Source: Actinomyces oris
GTDB taxonomy: Bacteria > Actinomycetota > Actinomycetes > Actinomycetales > Actinomycetaceae
DNA length: 64,000 nucleotides
Direction of reading: 5' to 3'
Assembly (NCBI RefSeq): GCF_001929375.1
Contig: NZ_MSGO01000015.1
Coordinates: 16,166-80,165, forward strand
The notes under the pieces are model-generated. The model did not search any database, was not told where the DNA came from, and saw only the letters and a program-made list of their open reading frames with translations. Shown here one piece after another: positions 1 through 10,120 of the stretch; the stretch's first letter is position 1; each line of letters opens with the position of its first letter. The position numbers and the translations under genes were made by a program.

Positions 1-1164
1 GGCGCCCTGACCGACCTGCTGGCCCTGACCGGGCCGGCGCTCATGCCCGGCCCACTCAGCCCTGCCGGCCCGTCCACCCGACCGACGACGTCGCCGGCTC
101 CCACCCCGGCTCCCGTCCCCGCCACCGGCGCTGCTCCCGCAACCGCAGGGCCCGCCGTCCCCAAGAGCAGCGATGCCCACGACCCCCTCCCACAGGGGAC
201 GGACATCTTCCCGCCGGGCGCGGTCGTGGCGGCGCCCGTGAGCATCTGGCGCTACGTCTGGCCCCGGGACGCCGCCTTCGCCGCGGCCGCCCTCAGTGCG
301 GTGAACCTGACCGATGAGGCGCTGGGCGTCCTGGGCAACCTGGCCTCCTGGCAGCGGGCCGACGGCGGCTTCGAGGCCCGCTACACCAGCAGCGGCCGGG
401 TGCCGGACCACCGTCCCGCCCAGGCCGACGGCGCCGGATGGTTCCTGTGGGCCGCGGGCCGGCTCCTGGCCGACGGCGTGCCCGCCGTGGGGCTGCGTGA
501 TCGCCTGGGCGCGCCTTTGGCGCGCGCCGCCTCCCGGCTCCTGAGGATCACGGGCACGCCCTCTCACCTGCCCGCGGCCTCACCCGACTACTGGGAGGTC
601 GCCGAGACGGTCCTCACCCTGGGTACGGCCGCCCCGGTGCTCCTGGGGCTCGAGGCGGCGACGGCGCTGACCCGGGCCGGAGTCGGCCTCGGTGCCCCCG
701 CTCAGGCCCTGGCCGACCGGGTGGTGGCGGTGCGCAGCGCCATGGAGCGCAACTTCGCCCCCGCCTGGGGCCGGCACCTTCGGTGCGACGACGTCGACGC
801 CGCCATCGCCCTGGTCCTGCCGCCCTTCACCCGGCCGCTGGCCGGGGCTCGCGAGGTGCGACGGACAGCGGCCGCGCGCATGCGCCGCCCCGCCGGGGGC
901 CTCGCCCCAGGCTCCAGCTGGCGCGACGACGGCGTGTCCTGGACGCCGCAGACCGCCCTCATGGCCTGGTCGGCCCTGGCCCTGGGGATGGAGGAGGAAG
1001 GAACCCGGCTGCTGGCGTGGCTCGAGGCTCACCGCACCGCTGCCGGCGCCCTGCCGGAGAAGGTCCTGGCCGACGGCGCCCCGGCGGGCCCCGTGCCCCT
1101 GGCCTGGACCTGCGCGCTCATCCTGCTGGCCACCGCCTCACGGCCCGCAGACCGGCCCTCCTGA
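1..1164 (+). CDS. Glycoside hydrolase family 15-like protein (5' end outside window)
   Basis: The frame is open from the first base, so the true start probably lies upstream of the window; the first ATG inside is at 43. After a Pro/Ala/Thr-rich stretch the protein reads WRYVWPRDAAFAAAAL, close to the WxRDA motif at the entrance of the (alpha/alpha)6 barrel of GH15 glucoamylases and glucodextranases. Further on come DYWE and GALPEKV, which resemble the two regions that carry the acidic catalytic residues in GH15. About 370 residues are visible. The predicted role is hydrolysis of alpha-glucosidic bonds in starch- or glycogen-like or trehalose-like substrates; the substrate cannot be read from the sequence. 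It ends about 310 bp before groEL and is not part of that heat-shock unit. Confidence 0.6.
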   Translation, partial: GALTDLLALTGPALMPGPLSPAGPSTRPTTSPAPTPAPVPATGAAPATAGPAVPKSSDAHDPLPQGTDIFPPGAVVAAPVSIWRYVWPRDAAFAAAALSAVNLTDEALGVLGNLASWQRADGGFEARYTSSGRVPDHRPAQADGAGWFLWAAGRLLADGVPAVGLRDRLGAPLARAASRLLRITGTPSHLPAASPDYWEVAETVLTLGTAAPVLLGLEAATALTRAGVGLGAPAQALADRVVAVRSAMERNFAPAWGRHLRCDDVDAAIALVLPPFTRPLAGAREVRRTAAARMRRPAGGLAPGSSWRDDGVSWTPQTALMAWSALALGMEEEGTRLLAWLEAHRTAAGALPEKVLADGAPAGPVPLAWTCALILLATASRPADRPS

Positions 1165-1280
1165 CCCGGCGAGCCGCCCCGGGGCGGCCGCCCGCGGGAC
1201 CGTCTGCGGGGCCACCCGCGGCCCCGGAGCGATTCCCTGCTTCGCCGTCGGAGGATTCAGCGCAGATGAGAACTGAGCTC

Positions 1281-1307
1281 CTTGCACTCAAGGGCCGAGA
1301 GTGCCAG
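1281..1307 (+). promoter_or_regulatory. CIRCE-like operator 1 (HrcA site) over the groEL promoter
   Basis: CTTGCACTC-N9-GAGTGCCAG matches the CIRCE consensus TTAGCACTC-N9-GAGTGCTAA at 7 of 9 positions in each arm with the exact 9-base spacer. It overlaps a plausible promoter, TTGCAC at 1282-1287 and CAGCAT at 1305-1310 with a 17-base spacer. HrcA binding here would block RNA polymerase until heat or unfolded protein releases it. Confidence 0.7.
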
Positions 1308-1315
1308 CATTGCGG

Positions 1316-1342
1316 TTAGCACTCGGGCACCTCGAGTGACAA
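1316..1342 (+). promoter_or_regulatory. CIRCE operator 2 (HrcA site)
   Basis: TTAGCACTC-N9-GAGTGACAA has a perfect left arm and a right arm that matches at 7 of 9 positions. It lies 8 bases after the first CIRCE and about 135 bases before the groEL start. Two CIRCE copies in tandem before groEL are known in other actinobacteria. The remaining bases of the 1165-1477 spacer show no gene. Confidence 0.85.
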
Positions 1343-1408
1343 AGCATCCTTGAATGCACCAAGTTCATCCAGGCTGGAACGTGAGGGCCGGCGTCGGGCG
1401 TGACGTGA

Positions 1409-3100
<1,692 letters not shown>

Positions 3101-3139
3101 TCGACGCGACTGCTTACGAGCCAGTCATCACCCGGTGGC

Positions 3140-3212
3140 CCGGCCGCGACGTCGGCCGGCCCCGGGAACCGCGGCGGGCCGTCTCTCACGCACGTGAGGG
3201 GCGGCCCGCCGC
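3140..3212 (+). terminator. Hairpins downstream of groEL
   Basis: Two GC-rich hairpins follow groEL: CCGGCCG/CGGCCGG at 3140-3159 and an 11-bp perfect stem GCGGCGGGCCG/CGGCCCGCCGC with arms at 3171-3181 and 3202-3212. There is no T-run, which is usual for high-GC actinobacterial terminators. The second hairpin also lies at the 3' side of the oppositely oriented WXG gene and could serve both. Confidence 0.6.
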
Positions 3213-3352
3213 CGTGTCCGTACTCGTCGGCGCTTGCCTGTGCCTGGCTGTGCTTGTCCGTACCGGGCGGGCCGGCTGGGTGCGTGCCGGCAGGCCGTGC
3301 GGCGCGGTCGCTGAGAGGCGGCGCAGTCCTCACCGGTCCGCCGCCTCCAGCC

Positions 3353-3688
3353 CTACCAGGCGCCCAAGGGCGCCGAGCCCGTGGCCTGAGCCGGCGCCGA
3401 GCCGGCGAAACGGCCCTGGTTGGAGGTCTCGGCGTCGTCGTAGCAGACGGCGGCATTGTCCAGGGCCAGGCTGATCTGATCGAGATTGGACTGCACCTGG
3501 AGCTGAGTGAGGTGCCAGTCGGCCGCGCAGGCGGCCATGGAGTCCGACGCCGTCCCGGTCCAGCAGGACTGGAGCAGGCCGATGTCTCCCCGCATGCCAT
3601 CGACCTCGGTCTGGATCGTCGCGATGCGGGTACGGGTCCGGGCGGCGGTGTCGGCCACCGCGGCGGTATCGACGGAATAGGTGGGCAT
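3353..3688 (-). CDS. WXG100 (ESAT-6-like) family protein
   Basis: A 111-residue, helix-rich acidic protein with the family hallmark W-T-G at residues 43-45 in the turn between two long helices. It also has YDDAE at 83-87, matching the YxxxD/E export signal of type VII secretion substrates. Size and layout fit a WXG100 protein that would be exported as a dimer through an ESX/type VII machine. No EccC, EccD, MycP or partner gene is visible nearby, so it is an orphan relative to any ESX core. About 200 bp separate it from the next upstream gene on the same strand, so co-transcription is uncertain. The last 20 residues are low-complexity Ala/Ser/Gly. Confidence 0.75.
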   Translation of the reverse strand: MPTYSVDTAAVADTAARTRTRIATIQTEVDGMRGDIGLLQSCWTGTASDSMAACAADWHLTQLQVQSNLDQISLALDNAAVCYDDAETSNQGRFAGSAPAQATGSAPLGAW

Positions 3689-3857
3689 GAGGGCGTCCTT
3701 TCATGAGAGGCGGCCCGAGGGCCGTGCGCGGTGTGCAGGTGGTGCACCGAGGTGCGCGCTGTGCCTCTCACGGTAGGGGCCTGCCCGGGCGGCGTACCGG
3801 GTGAGCCGCCGGCCCTGTGGAGGGGACCTGCAGATCGCGGCCTGTGGCCCCGCGCAA

Positions 3858-3887
3858 GGCGGGCCGTCCTTAACGGGAGGACCCGCC
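3858..3887 (-). terminator. Hairpin downstream of the HD-like gene
   Basis: GGCGGG and GTCCT pair with AGGAC and CCGCC around a 7-base loop (with a CC bulge), starting 8 bases after the stop codon of the upstream minus-strand gene. It probably ends that transcript before the WXG gene. Confidence 0.45.
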
Positions 3888-3894
3888 CGGCGCC

Positions 3895-5256
3895 TCAGAG
3901 GTCCCCGGCGCCGTCGTCGATGATCTCCTCGGTAATGGGGGCGATCTCGCCGGTACGGGCCTCGCGCAGCTCCTTGGCCTCCTGGGTCTTGGCCCGCAGC
4001 CTCTCGGTGAGCTTGTCCCGCTCGGCCTGCACCCGGGCGCGGCGGTCCTCGGCGTCGTCGGAGCGGTTGCGCGAGGTCATGAGCAGGTCCAGGTCCGCGA
4101 TGCACGACTCCATGGAGGCGGTGTGCGTCATCGCCTCCTCGCTGTCCTTGTCCTCGCGCCCCTCGCCCCGCTCCGCGGGCGCCTCGACGAGGCGGCGCGA
4201 CGAGGCCACGGCCGGGACCCCGCGGGCGGGGGTGCGCGGCGAGGAGGCGCTCGACGGGGAGACGGCCGCCGTCGCACTTGTCTCCGACACAGTGGACCTC
4301 AGGGCCCTGAGCGCGGTGGGGTCCAGACGCAGGGTATCGCCGTCCTGGGCGGGGCCGGACAGCGGGTCCTCGGCGGGCAGCGCCTGGAGGCCCAGCGGAG
4401 GGGTTCGGGGATCGCGTTCGGCGGCCTCGCCCGGCCGCCCGCCAGTCCCGGGAGCGGGGTCTGCGGCGGCGGGACTGGCCAACGTAGCCACTGGGGTGGT
4501 GCGCACCGGTTCCTGCGCGGCCCCGGCCGCGGGGGCCGCCGGATCGGCCGGCGTCCCCCGCCCCTCGGCGAGCTTGGCGAGCTTCTCGTGGAGACGCCGC
4601 TGCTCGGCCGCCAGGTTCTCCCGAGCCGGGTGTTCCCAGCGCTGGCCCAGCGGGGAGTGGAAGAGGTGGTCACGGTTCAGGAGCCGCGAGACGATCGTCA
4701 GGCGGCCGCGCAGGTACTCCTCCACGGGGATGTGGGAGTACTCCTCACGCAGCAGCCGCACGTACTCGGCGTAGGTCTGGGGGTCCACGGCCAGGGTCCC
4801 CAGGTCGGCGTCGATGAGGGCCTGGGCGTCGATGTCGTCATCGGCGAGCATGTGCCGCTTGAGGTTGACGATGAGGCAGCACACCCGCTTGACCGTCTCC
4901 ATCGGGACGCCCAGGTGACGCAGGTCCGCCTCGGCGAAGGCCGCCGAGGCGGTCTCGTCCTCGCCGCCGTTGCCACGGGTGACCTCCTCGACCTCGGAGG
5001 AGAAGACGCAGCCGTGGTACCAGCAGGCGACCCGCATGATGTCCGGGTCGTGCGACTCCTCGGCCAGCTCATCGACTCGTGCGAGCATGTCGATGAGGTG
5101 GCGAAGGTTGTGGAAGCGACGGTCCGGCGTGGACCAGCGCCCGATGAGGAGCTCGCCGGCGGAGCCGATCGCCTCTGGGGGCTGCGTGGCGCCGATCGCT
5201 TTCACTGAGCGGGTGAAGGCGGGCAGAAGCCATTGCGGTGCTTCGATGACACCCAT
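3895..5256 (-). CDS. HD-superfamily-like protein (COG4339 type) with long C-terminal extension
   Basis: The first ~215 residues match the COG4339 predicted phosphohydrolase family: RFHNLRHLIDML near residues 47-58, ACWYHGCVF near 77-85, DADLGTLAV and a C-terminal segment ending in ARENLAAEQRRL. In the family the second motif normally reads HD; here it is HG, so a metal-ligand Asp appears to be missing and catalysis is doubtful. The remaining ~230 residues are a Pro/Ala/Ser-rich linker followed by a charged, probably coiled-coil segment (RRARVQAERDKLTERLRAKTQE). That tail is not part of the usual ~200-residue family and may be a partner-binding region. Substrate unknown. Confidence 0.65.
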   Translation of the reverse strand: MGVIEAPQWLLPAFTRSVKAIGATQPPEAIGSAGELLIGRWSTPDRRFHNLRHLIDMLARVDELAEESHDPDIMRVACWYHGCVFSSEVEEVTRGNGGEDETASAAFAEADLRHLGVPMETVKRVCCLIVNLKRHMLADDDIDAQALIDADLGTLAVDPQTYAEYVRLLREEYSHIPVEEYLRGRLTIVSRLLNRDHLFHSPLGQRWEHPARENLAAEQRRLHEKLAKLAEGRGTPADPAAPAAGAAQEPVRTTPVATLASPAAADPAPGTGGRPGEAAERDPRTPPLGLQALPAEDPLSGPAQDGDTLRLDPTALRALRSTVSETSATAAVSPSSASSPRTPARGVPAVASSRRLVEAPAERGEGREDKDSEEAMTHTASMESCIADLDLLMTSRNRSDDAEDRRARVQAERDKLTERLRAKTQEAKELREARTGEIAPITEEIIDDGAGDL

Positions 5257-5482
5257 GGGTCAGTCTCCGTGTTGGAAATGGAACGCGTGCCATCGTAGGA
5301 CTGTCCTCGCCGCGACGTCGACGTGACACAGTGTCTCGCGCGCCACTCTTGTCGTTCTCGCAGGTCGCCGGCCCTCCCCGAGGTGTTGCGCACCCGGTTG
5401 GGGGAAAGTGAGGCCGGCCACGGGGTGAGAGCGTCCGGCACGACCGCCAAGCCCCCCCGGAGCCGATCCCGCAAGCAGCCCA

Positions 5483-5604
5483 GTGTCCACAGCGCTGACA
5501 TCAACGGTCCCGCCGTCGAAGCACTCCCGGAGGATCGTTGGAATTCCACGGTTCGCCTTCGGCTCGTGGCGTCGGAGCAGTGTTGATGTCAGCACCATGG
5601 ACAC
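5483..5604. repeat. Intergenic palindromic element, family 1, copy C (122 bp)
   Basis: The ends form an imperfect 23-bp inverted repeat (20 of 23 positions pair), starting GTGTCCA and ending TGGACAC. The centre carries ATTCCACGGTTCGC beginning exactly 60 bases from the left end. The same outer GTGTCCA, the same overall length and the same centre at the same offset occur in the copies at 15601-15723 and 30156-30278, although the inner part of the terminal repeat is different here. It lies between two minus-strand genes in a 469-bp spacer (5257-5725) that holds no convincing coding region. Confidence 0.7.
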
Positions 5605-5725
5605 CCACGCCCACCAGACCTCGCCCATCAGCCTGCCGTCGCCTTCAGGACAACCGCCCTGCCCCAGCGCTCCACCCAAGAGCACGCCTCAGACGTGAAC
5701 AGACACGGCAGAAGCGCGGAGGGGA

Positions 5726-7327
5726 CTACCAGGCCGGTGCGGGCGGCAGCTCGATGTGGACGGTGGCGCCGCCGCCGGGGGTCTGGAGCATCTGGACCGT
5801 GCCCTTGTGAGCGGCCACGATCCCCAGCACGATCGCCAGCCCCAGCCCGGAACCTCCAGTCTCCCGGTTGCGGGAGGTGTCCGAGCGGTAGAAGCGCTGG
5901 AAGACCTTCTCGGCCGCCTCCGGTGGCACGCCATGGCCGTGGTCGCGGACCTCGACGACGACGACCGGCTGCGCCGTCGGGTTGGCACGCGGGGGCGCCA
6001 TACCGATGGCGATCTCCACTGGCGTCCCGGAGGGGGTGTGGCGCACCACGTTGCCCAGCAGGTTGGTGAGGATCTGGGAGAGGCGGTCGCGGTCGCCGAT
6101 GACCTGGAGCGAGGGGGCCTCCTTGCCTGCGGCCTCGTCGCGGGGGTCGAGGGGGATGAGGCCGCAGTCGCGCTCGGGGGCCAGTACCATCATGTCGCTC
6201 AGGGCCCCGGCGGCCAGACTGGTGAGGTTGACCGGCTCCATCGACATCTCCCGGCCCTCGTCGATCCGGGCCAGCTGGAGGAGATCGTCGACGAGACGCC
6301 CCATCCGGTTGGACTCGGTCTCGATGCGTCCCATGACCTCGCCGGTCTTGTTCGCGGGTACCCCGCCCATCCGGTAGAGCTCGCCGTAGCCGCGGATGGC
6401 GGCCAGGGGGGTGCGCAGCTCGTGGGAGGCGTCGGAGACGAATCGCGTCATCCGCTCCTGGGCAACGACCTGGGCGGCGAAGGAGCTCTCGTTCTGGGTG
6501 AGCATCGTGTTGATCGCCCGCTGCAGCGAGCCGACCTCCGTGGTGCGCGGCTCGGTCACCAGGATGCGGGCAGACAGGTCGCCGTGGGCGATCCGGGCGG
6601 CCACGCTCTCGATCTGGCGCAGCGAGCGGAACGAGCGGTGAACCAGGTAGGTGGCGAAGATGGCGCCCACCGAGATGATCGAGACGTCGGCCAGCGCCAC
6701 CACGAGGCGGGTGCGCTCGACGGTTTCCATGACGTCGCTCAGCGGGAGGGCCAGGGCCACGGCGCCGGTGTACTCGCCGGTGTTCTGGTCCCGGATGAGC
6801 AGGGTGATCATCCGCCACTGGTGGCCGGGCTGATCGGAGTTGACCGTCGTGATCGGGAAGTCGTTCTTGTCCGCGTGGGCCAGGGCGCGCCGGTAGTCCA
6901 GGCCCTTGAGCTGGGGCCGGCCGTACGTGGCGGCGGTGTCCGGGGAGATCCACTCCCCGTTGCGGCTGGGGTCGAGGTACTCGGCCTTGACGTAGTAGTT
7001 CGAGGGGAAGGTGGTGCTGCTGGTCCCTCCCTCGCGGATCTGGGCCAGTCCCTGGCTTCCGATGGCCACCGAGGTGGTGCGCAGCTGGCTGTCGATCTGG
7101 CCCATCATGTGGCTGTAGAGCAGCGAGGTCACCACGAAGGAGACGACGATGAGCCCGATGGCCAGCAGGCCGGTGGTCATGAGGGTCAGGCGCGTGCGCA
7201 GCGGCATCGCCTGCCAGGGCCGCTGAATCGCGGTGATCGGGTGCCATCGGCCCCGTTTGATCGGGCGGTGCTGCTTACCGGACGACTTGGCCGGGCGCGT
7301 GCTCCCCCCACGCGCCGCCGCCATCAC
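5726..7327 (-). CDS. Sensor histidine kinase (HAMP, HisKA, HATPase)
   Basis: A 533-residue membrane kinase. A first transmembrane helix (LLAIGLIVVSFVVTSLLY) is followed by an extracytoplasmic sensor of about 120 residues and a second helix (VSIISVGAIFATYLV). Then come a HAMP linker (RQIESVAARIAHGDLSARI), the phosphoacceptor box SDASHELRTPLAAIRGY, the N box (NLLGNVVRHTP), and the G boxes DHGHGVPPE and GGSGLGLAIV. All key residues are present. The start codon overlaps the stop of the response regulator by four bases, so the two are translationally coupled. The architecture resembles TrcS/PrrB-type kinases; the signal is unknown. Confidence 0.93.
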   Translation of the reverse strand: MMAAARGGSTRPAKSSGKQHRPIKRGRWHPITAIQRPWQAMPLRTRLTLMTTGLLAIGLIVVSFVVTSLLYSHMMGQIDSQLRTTSVAIGSQGLAQIREGGTSSTTFPSNYYVKAEYLDPSRNGEWISPDTAATYGRPQLKGLDYRRALAHADKNDFPITTVNSDQPGHQWRMITLLIRDQNTGEYTGAVALALPLSDVMETVERTRLVVALADVSIISVGAIFATYLVHRSFRSLRQIESVAARIAHGDLSARILVTEPRTTEVGSLQRAINTMLTQNESSFAAQVVAQERMTRFVSDASHELRTPLAAIRGYGELYRMGGVPANKTGEVMGRIETESNRMGRLVDDLLQLARIDEGREMSMEPVNLTSLAAGALSDMMVLAPERDCGLIPLDPRDEAAGKEAPSLQVIGDRDRLSQILTNLLGNVVRHTPSGTPVEIAIGMAPPRANPTAQPVVVVEVRDHGHGVPPEAAEKVFQRFYRSDTSRNRETGGSGLGLAIVLGIVAAHKGTVQMLQTPGGGATVHIELPPAPAW

Positions 7328-8073
7328 TCGGCCTTGGGTTCGCGGAGCATATAACCGACTCCGCGACGAGTCTGGATGAGTGGGGTGACGGGCTGGCCGT
7401 CAGCGCCCTGGATCTGGTCCACCTTGCGGCGCAGGTAGGAGATGTAGGACTCCACGATCGCGGCGTCGCCGTTCCAGTCGTACTCCCAGACGTGGTCGAG
7501 GATCTGGGCCTTGGACACGACGCGCCCGGCGTTGAGCATGAGGTAGCGCAGGAGCTTGAACTCGGTGGGGGACAGATCCACCTCGACCTCGGCGCGGTAC
7601 ACCTCGTGGGCGTCCTCGTCCAGGACCAGGTCGGCCACGCGCACGACGCCGTCGTCCTGGCTCTCAATGGCGTGGGTGCGGCGCAGGATGGCACGGATGC
7701 GGGCGATGACCTCCTCCAGCCCGAAGGGCTTGGTGACGTAGTCGTCGCCGCCGACGGTCAGGCCCTGGACCTTGTCCGCCATGTCGTCGCGGGCGGTCAG
7801 GAAGAGGATCGGGGTGGTCACGTCACGCTCGCGCAGGCGCCGTGCCACGGTGAAGCCGTCCATGTCGGGCAGCATGACATCGAGGACCACCAGGTCGGGG
7901 GATGTCTTCTCCACCGTCTTCAGTGCGCCGTTGCCGTCGCCTGCGATCGAGACCTCGAAGCCTGCGAAGCGCAGGGACGAGGCCAACAGGTCGCGGATGT
8001 TGGGTTCATCGTCAACGACAAGGAGGTGAGCTTCGGTGCGGGACTGCTGGGAACGCTCCATGAGTCTCACCAT
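7324..8073 (-). CDS. OmpR/PhoB-family response regulator
   Basis: A 249-residue regulator with an N-terminal receiver domain (VVDDEPNIRD acidic pocket, phospho-Asp in VVLDVMLPDMDG, Thr in FLTARDD, Lys in VTKPFG). It is followed by a winged-helix DNA-binding domain (LSPTEFKLLRYLMLN, VVSKAQILDHVWEYD, ESYISYLRRKVD, RRGVGYMLR). It is first in the operon and is followed directly by its cognate kinase with a 4-base overlap. An internal ATG four codons later (MERSQQ) is an alternative start. The closest named types are TrcR/PrrA-like regulators, but targets cannot be read from the sequence. Confidence 0.94.
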   Translation of the reverse strand: MVRLMERSQQSRTEAHLLVVDDEPNIRDLLASSLRFAGFEVSIAGDGNGALKTVEKTSPDLVVLDVMLPDMDGFTVARRLRERDVTTPILFLTARDDMADKVQGLTVGGDDYVTKPFGLEEVIARIRAILRRTHAIESQDDGVVRVADLVLDEDAHEVYRAEVEVDLSPTEFKLLRYLMLNAGRVVSKAQILDHVWEYDWNGDAAIVESYISYLRRKVDQIQGADGQPVTPLIQTRRGVGYMLREPKAE

Positions 8074-8265
8074 CCCTTCAGTTTCTGGTCGTTTCCTGGA
8101 CGATTTCCGAATGGTCGCTGTTGATAGGTCAAGTGGTTAGTGTGACCTCACGCCAATTGTAGGGCCAGGAAGTCTTGGAAATCCCACAAAATGGGGGACT
8201 GTGTGGTTGCTGCTTGAACAGAGGTGAGCGCCGGCGACTCCTGGGTGAGTCGGGCTGTGACATGA

Positions 8266-8297
8266 GGCGGGGCGACGACGTCTGTCGCCGCCCCGCC
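8266..8297 (-). terminator. Terminator hairpin after the NYN gene
   Basis: GGCGGGGCGAC pairs with GTCGCCGCCCCGCC with small bulges, 16 bases past the stop of the minus-strand NYN gene. It separates that gene from the upstream region of the two-component system. Confidence 0.6.
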
Positions 8298-8312
8298 GTC
8301 GGGTCAGAGGAA

Positions 8313-8924
8313 TCAGAGGAAGGCGAGAGGGTCGAAGTCCTCCAGCGGGATGATGCACACGCGCGGCAGCGGGATGGTGAAGGCCTTGACGTCGCTCTCC
8401 AGGTCGTAGATCGTCAGGCCCTCGCCCTCCAGAGCGGCCAGCTGGGCGTTGAGGAACTCGCGGAAGCACAGGATCCCCACCCTGGCGCCGGCCTGCAGGA
8501 GCCGCTCGATGTGGGGGATGTAGTCGCCGTCGTGGCTGCCCAGCAGGACGTGTGCCTCCTGGCCGGACTCGACCCGCTCGGCCAGCGCCGCCAGGGTGCG
8601 CTGAATACCGATGTCGACGACCTTCTCATCGTTGCTTCCGGACCCGGCCAGCGGCACGGGGCGGTAGTCCATGGCCAGCAGGGCCTGGATGAAGCTCATG
8701 GGCATATGGCCGCTGGTGGCGTTGAGGAAGAACAGGGCACGGGCCTCGTTCCCCTCACCCTCGGCGGCGCCGGCGGATGACAGCTCATCGCAGTATGCGA
8801 GGACTCGGTCCCAACGGGGCCGCTCCTCGGGTTCGGGACGCCGTCCCAGCACGCTCATGCCGAGAGTGGCGTCAATGTTCTCGCCATCGACGAGAAGATA
8901 AGTCGGTACGCTCATGAGGCTCAT
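8313..8924 (-). CDS. NYN (LabA/DUF88-type) PIN-like domain protein
   Basis: A 203-residue protein with the NYN pattern of PIN-like ribonucleases: YLLVDGENID near the N-terminus, then SNDEKVVDIGIQRTLAAL and LLGSHDGDYIPHI. These supply the conserved Asp residues that bind the catalytic metal. The family is predicted to cleave RNA, and some members act in regulation. A C-terminal strand-rich extension (VCIIPLEDFDPLAF) follows the core. It has its own terminator hairpin and no obvious operon partners. The target is unknown. Confidence 0.8.
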   Translation of the reverse strand: MSLMSVPTYLLVDGENIDATLGMSVLGRRPEPEERPRWDRVLAYCDELSSAGAAEGEGNEARALFFLNATSGHMPMSFIQALLAMDYRPVPLAGSGSNDEKVVDIGIQRTLAALAERVESGQEAHVLLGSHDGDYIPHIERLLQAGARVGILCFREFLNAQLAALEGEGLTIYDLESDVKAFTIPLPRVCIIPLEDFDPLAFL

Positions 8925-9082
8925 GCTACCGGTCGTGGCGTCCAGTAGCCTCCGGCGACGCTCGAAGACACTGCACCGAATATCGGCCTTCTTTGCTGAC
9001 GACGCTATCGGGTGCGGTTTGCGCGGGCGGGGACAGAATCAACCCGGTGGGGACGATCGACGCCGTCGGGTGCGGAAATCCC

Positions 9083-9147
9083 GTCCCCGAAGGCGTGAGA
9101 CGTCCCCCGGCTGGAGTGGAGTGTCCCCGGGCGCGTGGAACGTCCCC
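9083..9147. repeat. Four phased GTCCCC motifs in a gene-free spacer
   Basis: GTCCCC occurs at 9083, 9102, 9123 and 9142, spaced 19, 21 and 19 bases, close to two helical turns. The motifs sit in the 350-bp spacer 8925-9274 between two minus-strand genes, which holds no convincing gene apart from the terminator at 9187-9223. They could be an operator array or chance in GC-rich DNA. Confidence 0.3.
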
Positions 9148-9186
9148 GGCCGGGGCCCGCGTCGGCGGGCGTCGAGGGGCGCGAAA

Positions 9187-9223
9187 CCGCCCGGTGCTCA
9201 TCGGGACGGTGAGCACCGGGCGG
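9187..9223 (-). terminator. Terminator hairpin after pspA
   Basis: A perfect 14-bp stem, CCGCCCGGTGCTCA with its complement, around a 9-base loop. It lies about 50 bases past the stop codon of the minus-strand PspA gene. Confidence 0.8.
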
Positions 9224-9274
9224 CCTGCGTGGCTGAGGCGCCTGGGTGGCGCGGCGAGGTCAGCTCAGCTCAGA

Positions 9275-10120
9275 TCAGTAGGAGGAGGTCTCCTCGCCGG
9301 CCGGCTGACCCTGGTTCTTCAGGGCGGCGAAGGCGGCGTTGATCGCGTCGTCACCGTCGGTGATCTGGGCGGGGGCCTGCTGCTGGGCGCCCGGAAGGGC
9401 CGGGTTCTGCCCGGATTTCAGGGCCGCCAGGCGGGCCTCGGCCTCCAGGCTGGCCCCGGAGGCCTCGAGCTCGGCGAACTGGGACTCCAGGGAGGAGCCG
9501 GCCAGCTCCATCTGCCCGGCGGCCTGGGCCTCGACCCGACGCACCTGGTCCTCGTAGCGCGACAGCTCGCTGGTGGGGTCCAGGACGTTGATGGAGCGGA
9601 TGGCGCCCTGTACCTTGACCTGGGCCTCGGCGGTCTTCTGACGGGCGATGAGCTGGTCGCGCTTGGAGCGCAGCTCGCCGAGCTTGACCTCCATCTGCTG
9701 CAGGCCGGTCTTGAGCTGCTCGACGACCTGACGCTGGGAGGTGATCATCGGCTCGGCGGCCTTGGCCTCGTTCTCCGCCGTGATCTGCTTGGTCAGCGCG
9801 ATCTTGGCCAGCGAGTCCCACTTGTCCGCGCCGGCCGTGTCGCCGCCGGAGCGCAGCTGGTCGGCCTTGCGGGAGGCGGCCAGGGCCTTGTTGCCCCAGT
9901 CCTTGGCCTCGGCGACGTCGGCATCGTGGTCCTTCTCCGCCAGACGCAGGTTGCCGATCGTCTGGGCGACGGCGTCACGGGCCTCGGCGATGGACGCCGT
10001 GTAGTCCCGCACCAGCTGGTTGAGCATCTTCTCCGGGTCCTCGGCGCGGTCCAGGAGCGCGTTGATGTTGGCGCGGGTGAGCTGGGCGATGCGCCCCAGG
10101 ATCGACTGCTTCTCAGCCAT
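9275..10120 (-). CDS. pspA: PspA/IM30-family phage shock protein
   Basis: A 281-residue protein that is almost entirely long alpha-helical coiled coil, as expected for PspA/Vipp1/ESCRT-III-like membrane stress proteins. The N-terminus (ILGRIAQLTRANINALLDRAEDPEKMLNQLVRDY) matches the family closely, including the amphipathic first helix. It binds the inner face of the membrane and is thought to stabilise it under stress. It lies about 220 bp downstream of a TPM-domain membrane protein on the same strand, a pairing common in actinobacteria, which suggests a shared envelope-stress role. The C-terminus has a Gln/Ala/Pro-rich linker and a short conserved helix. Confidence 0.9.
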   Translation of the reverse strand: MAEKQSILGRIAQLTRANINALLDRAEDPEKMLNQLVRDYTASIAEARDAVAQTIGNLRLAEKDHDADVAEAKDWGNKALAASRKADQLRSGGDTAGADKWDSLAKIALTKQITAENEAKAAEPMITSQRQVVEQLKTGLQQMEVKLGELRSKRDQLIARQKTAEAQVKVQGAIRSINVLDPTSELSRYEDQVRRVEAQAAGQMELAGSSLESQFAELEASGASLEAEARLAALKSGQNPALPGAQQQAPAQITDGDDAINAAFAALKNQGQPAGEETSSY

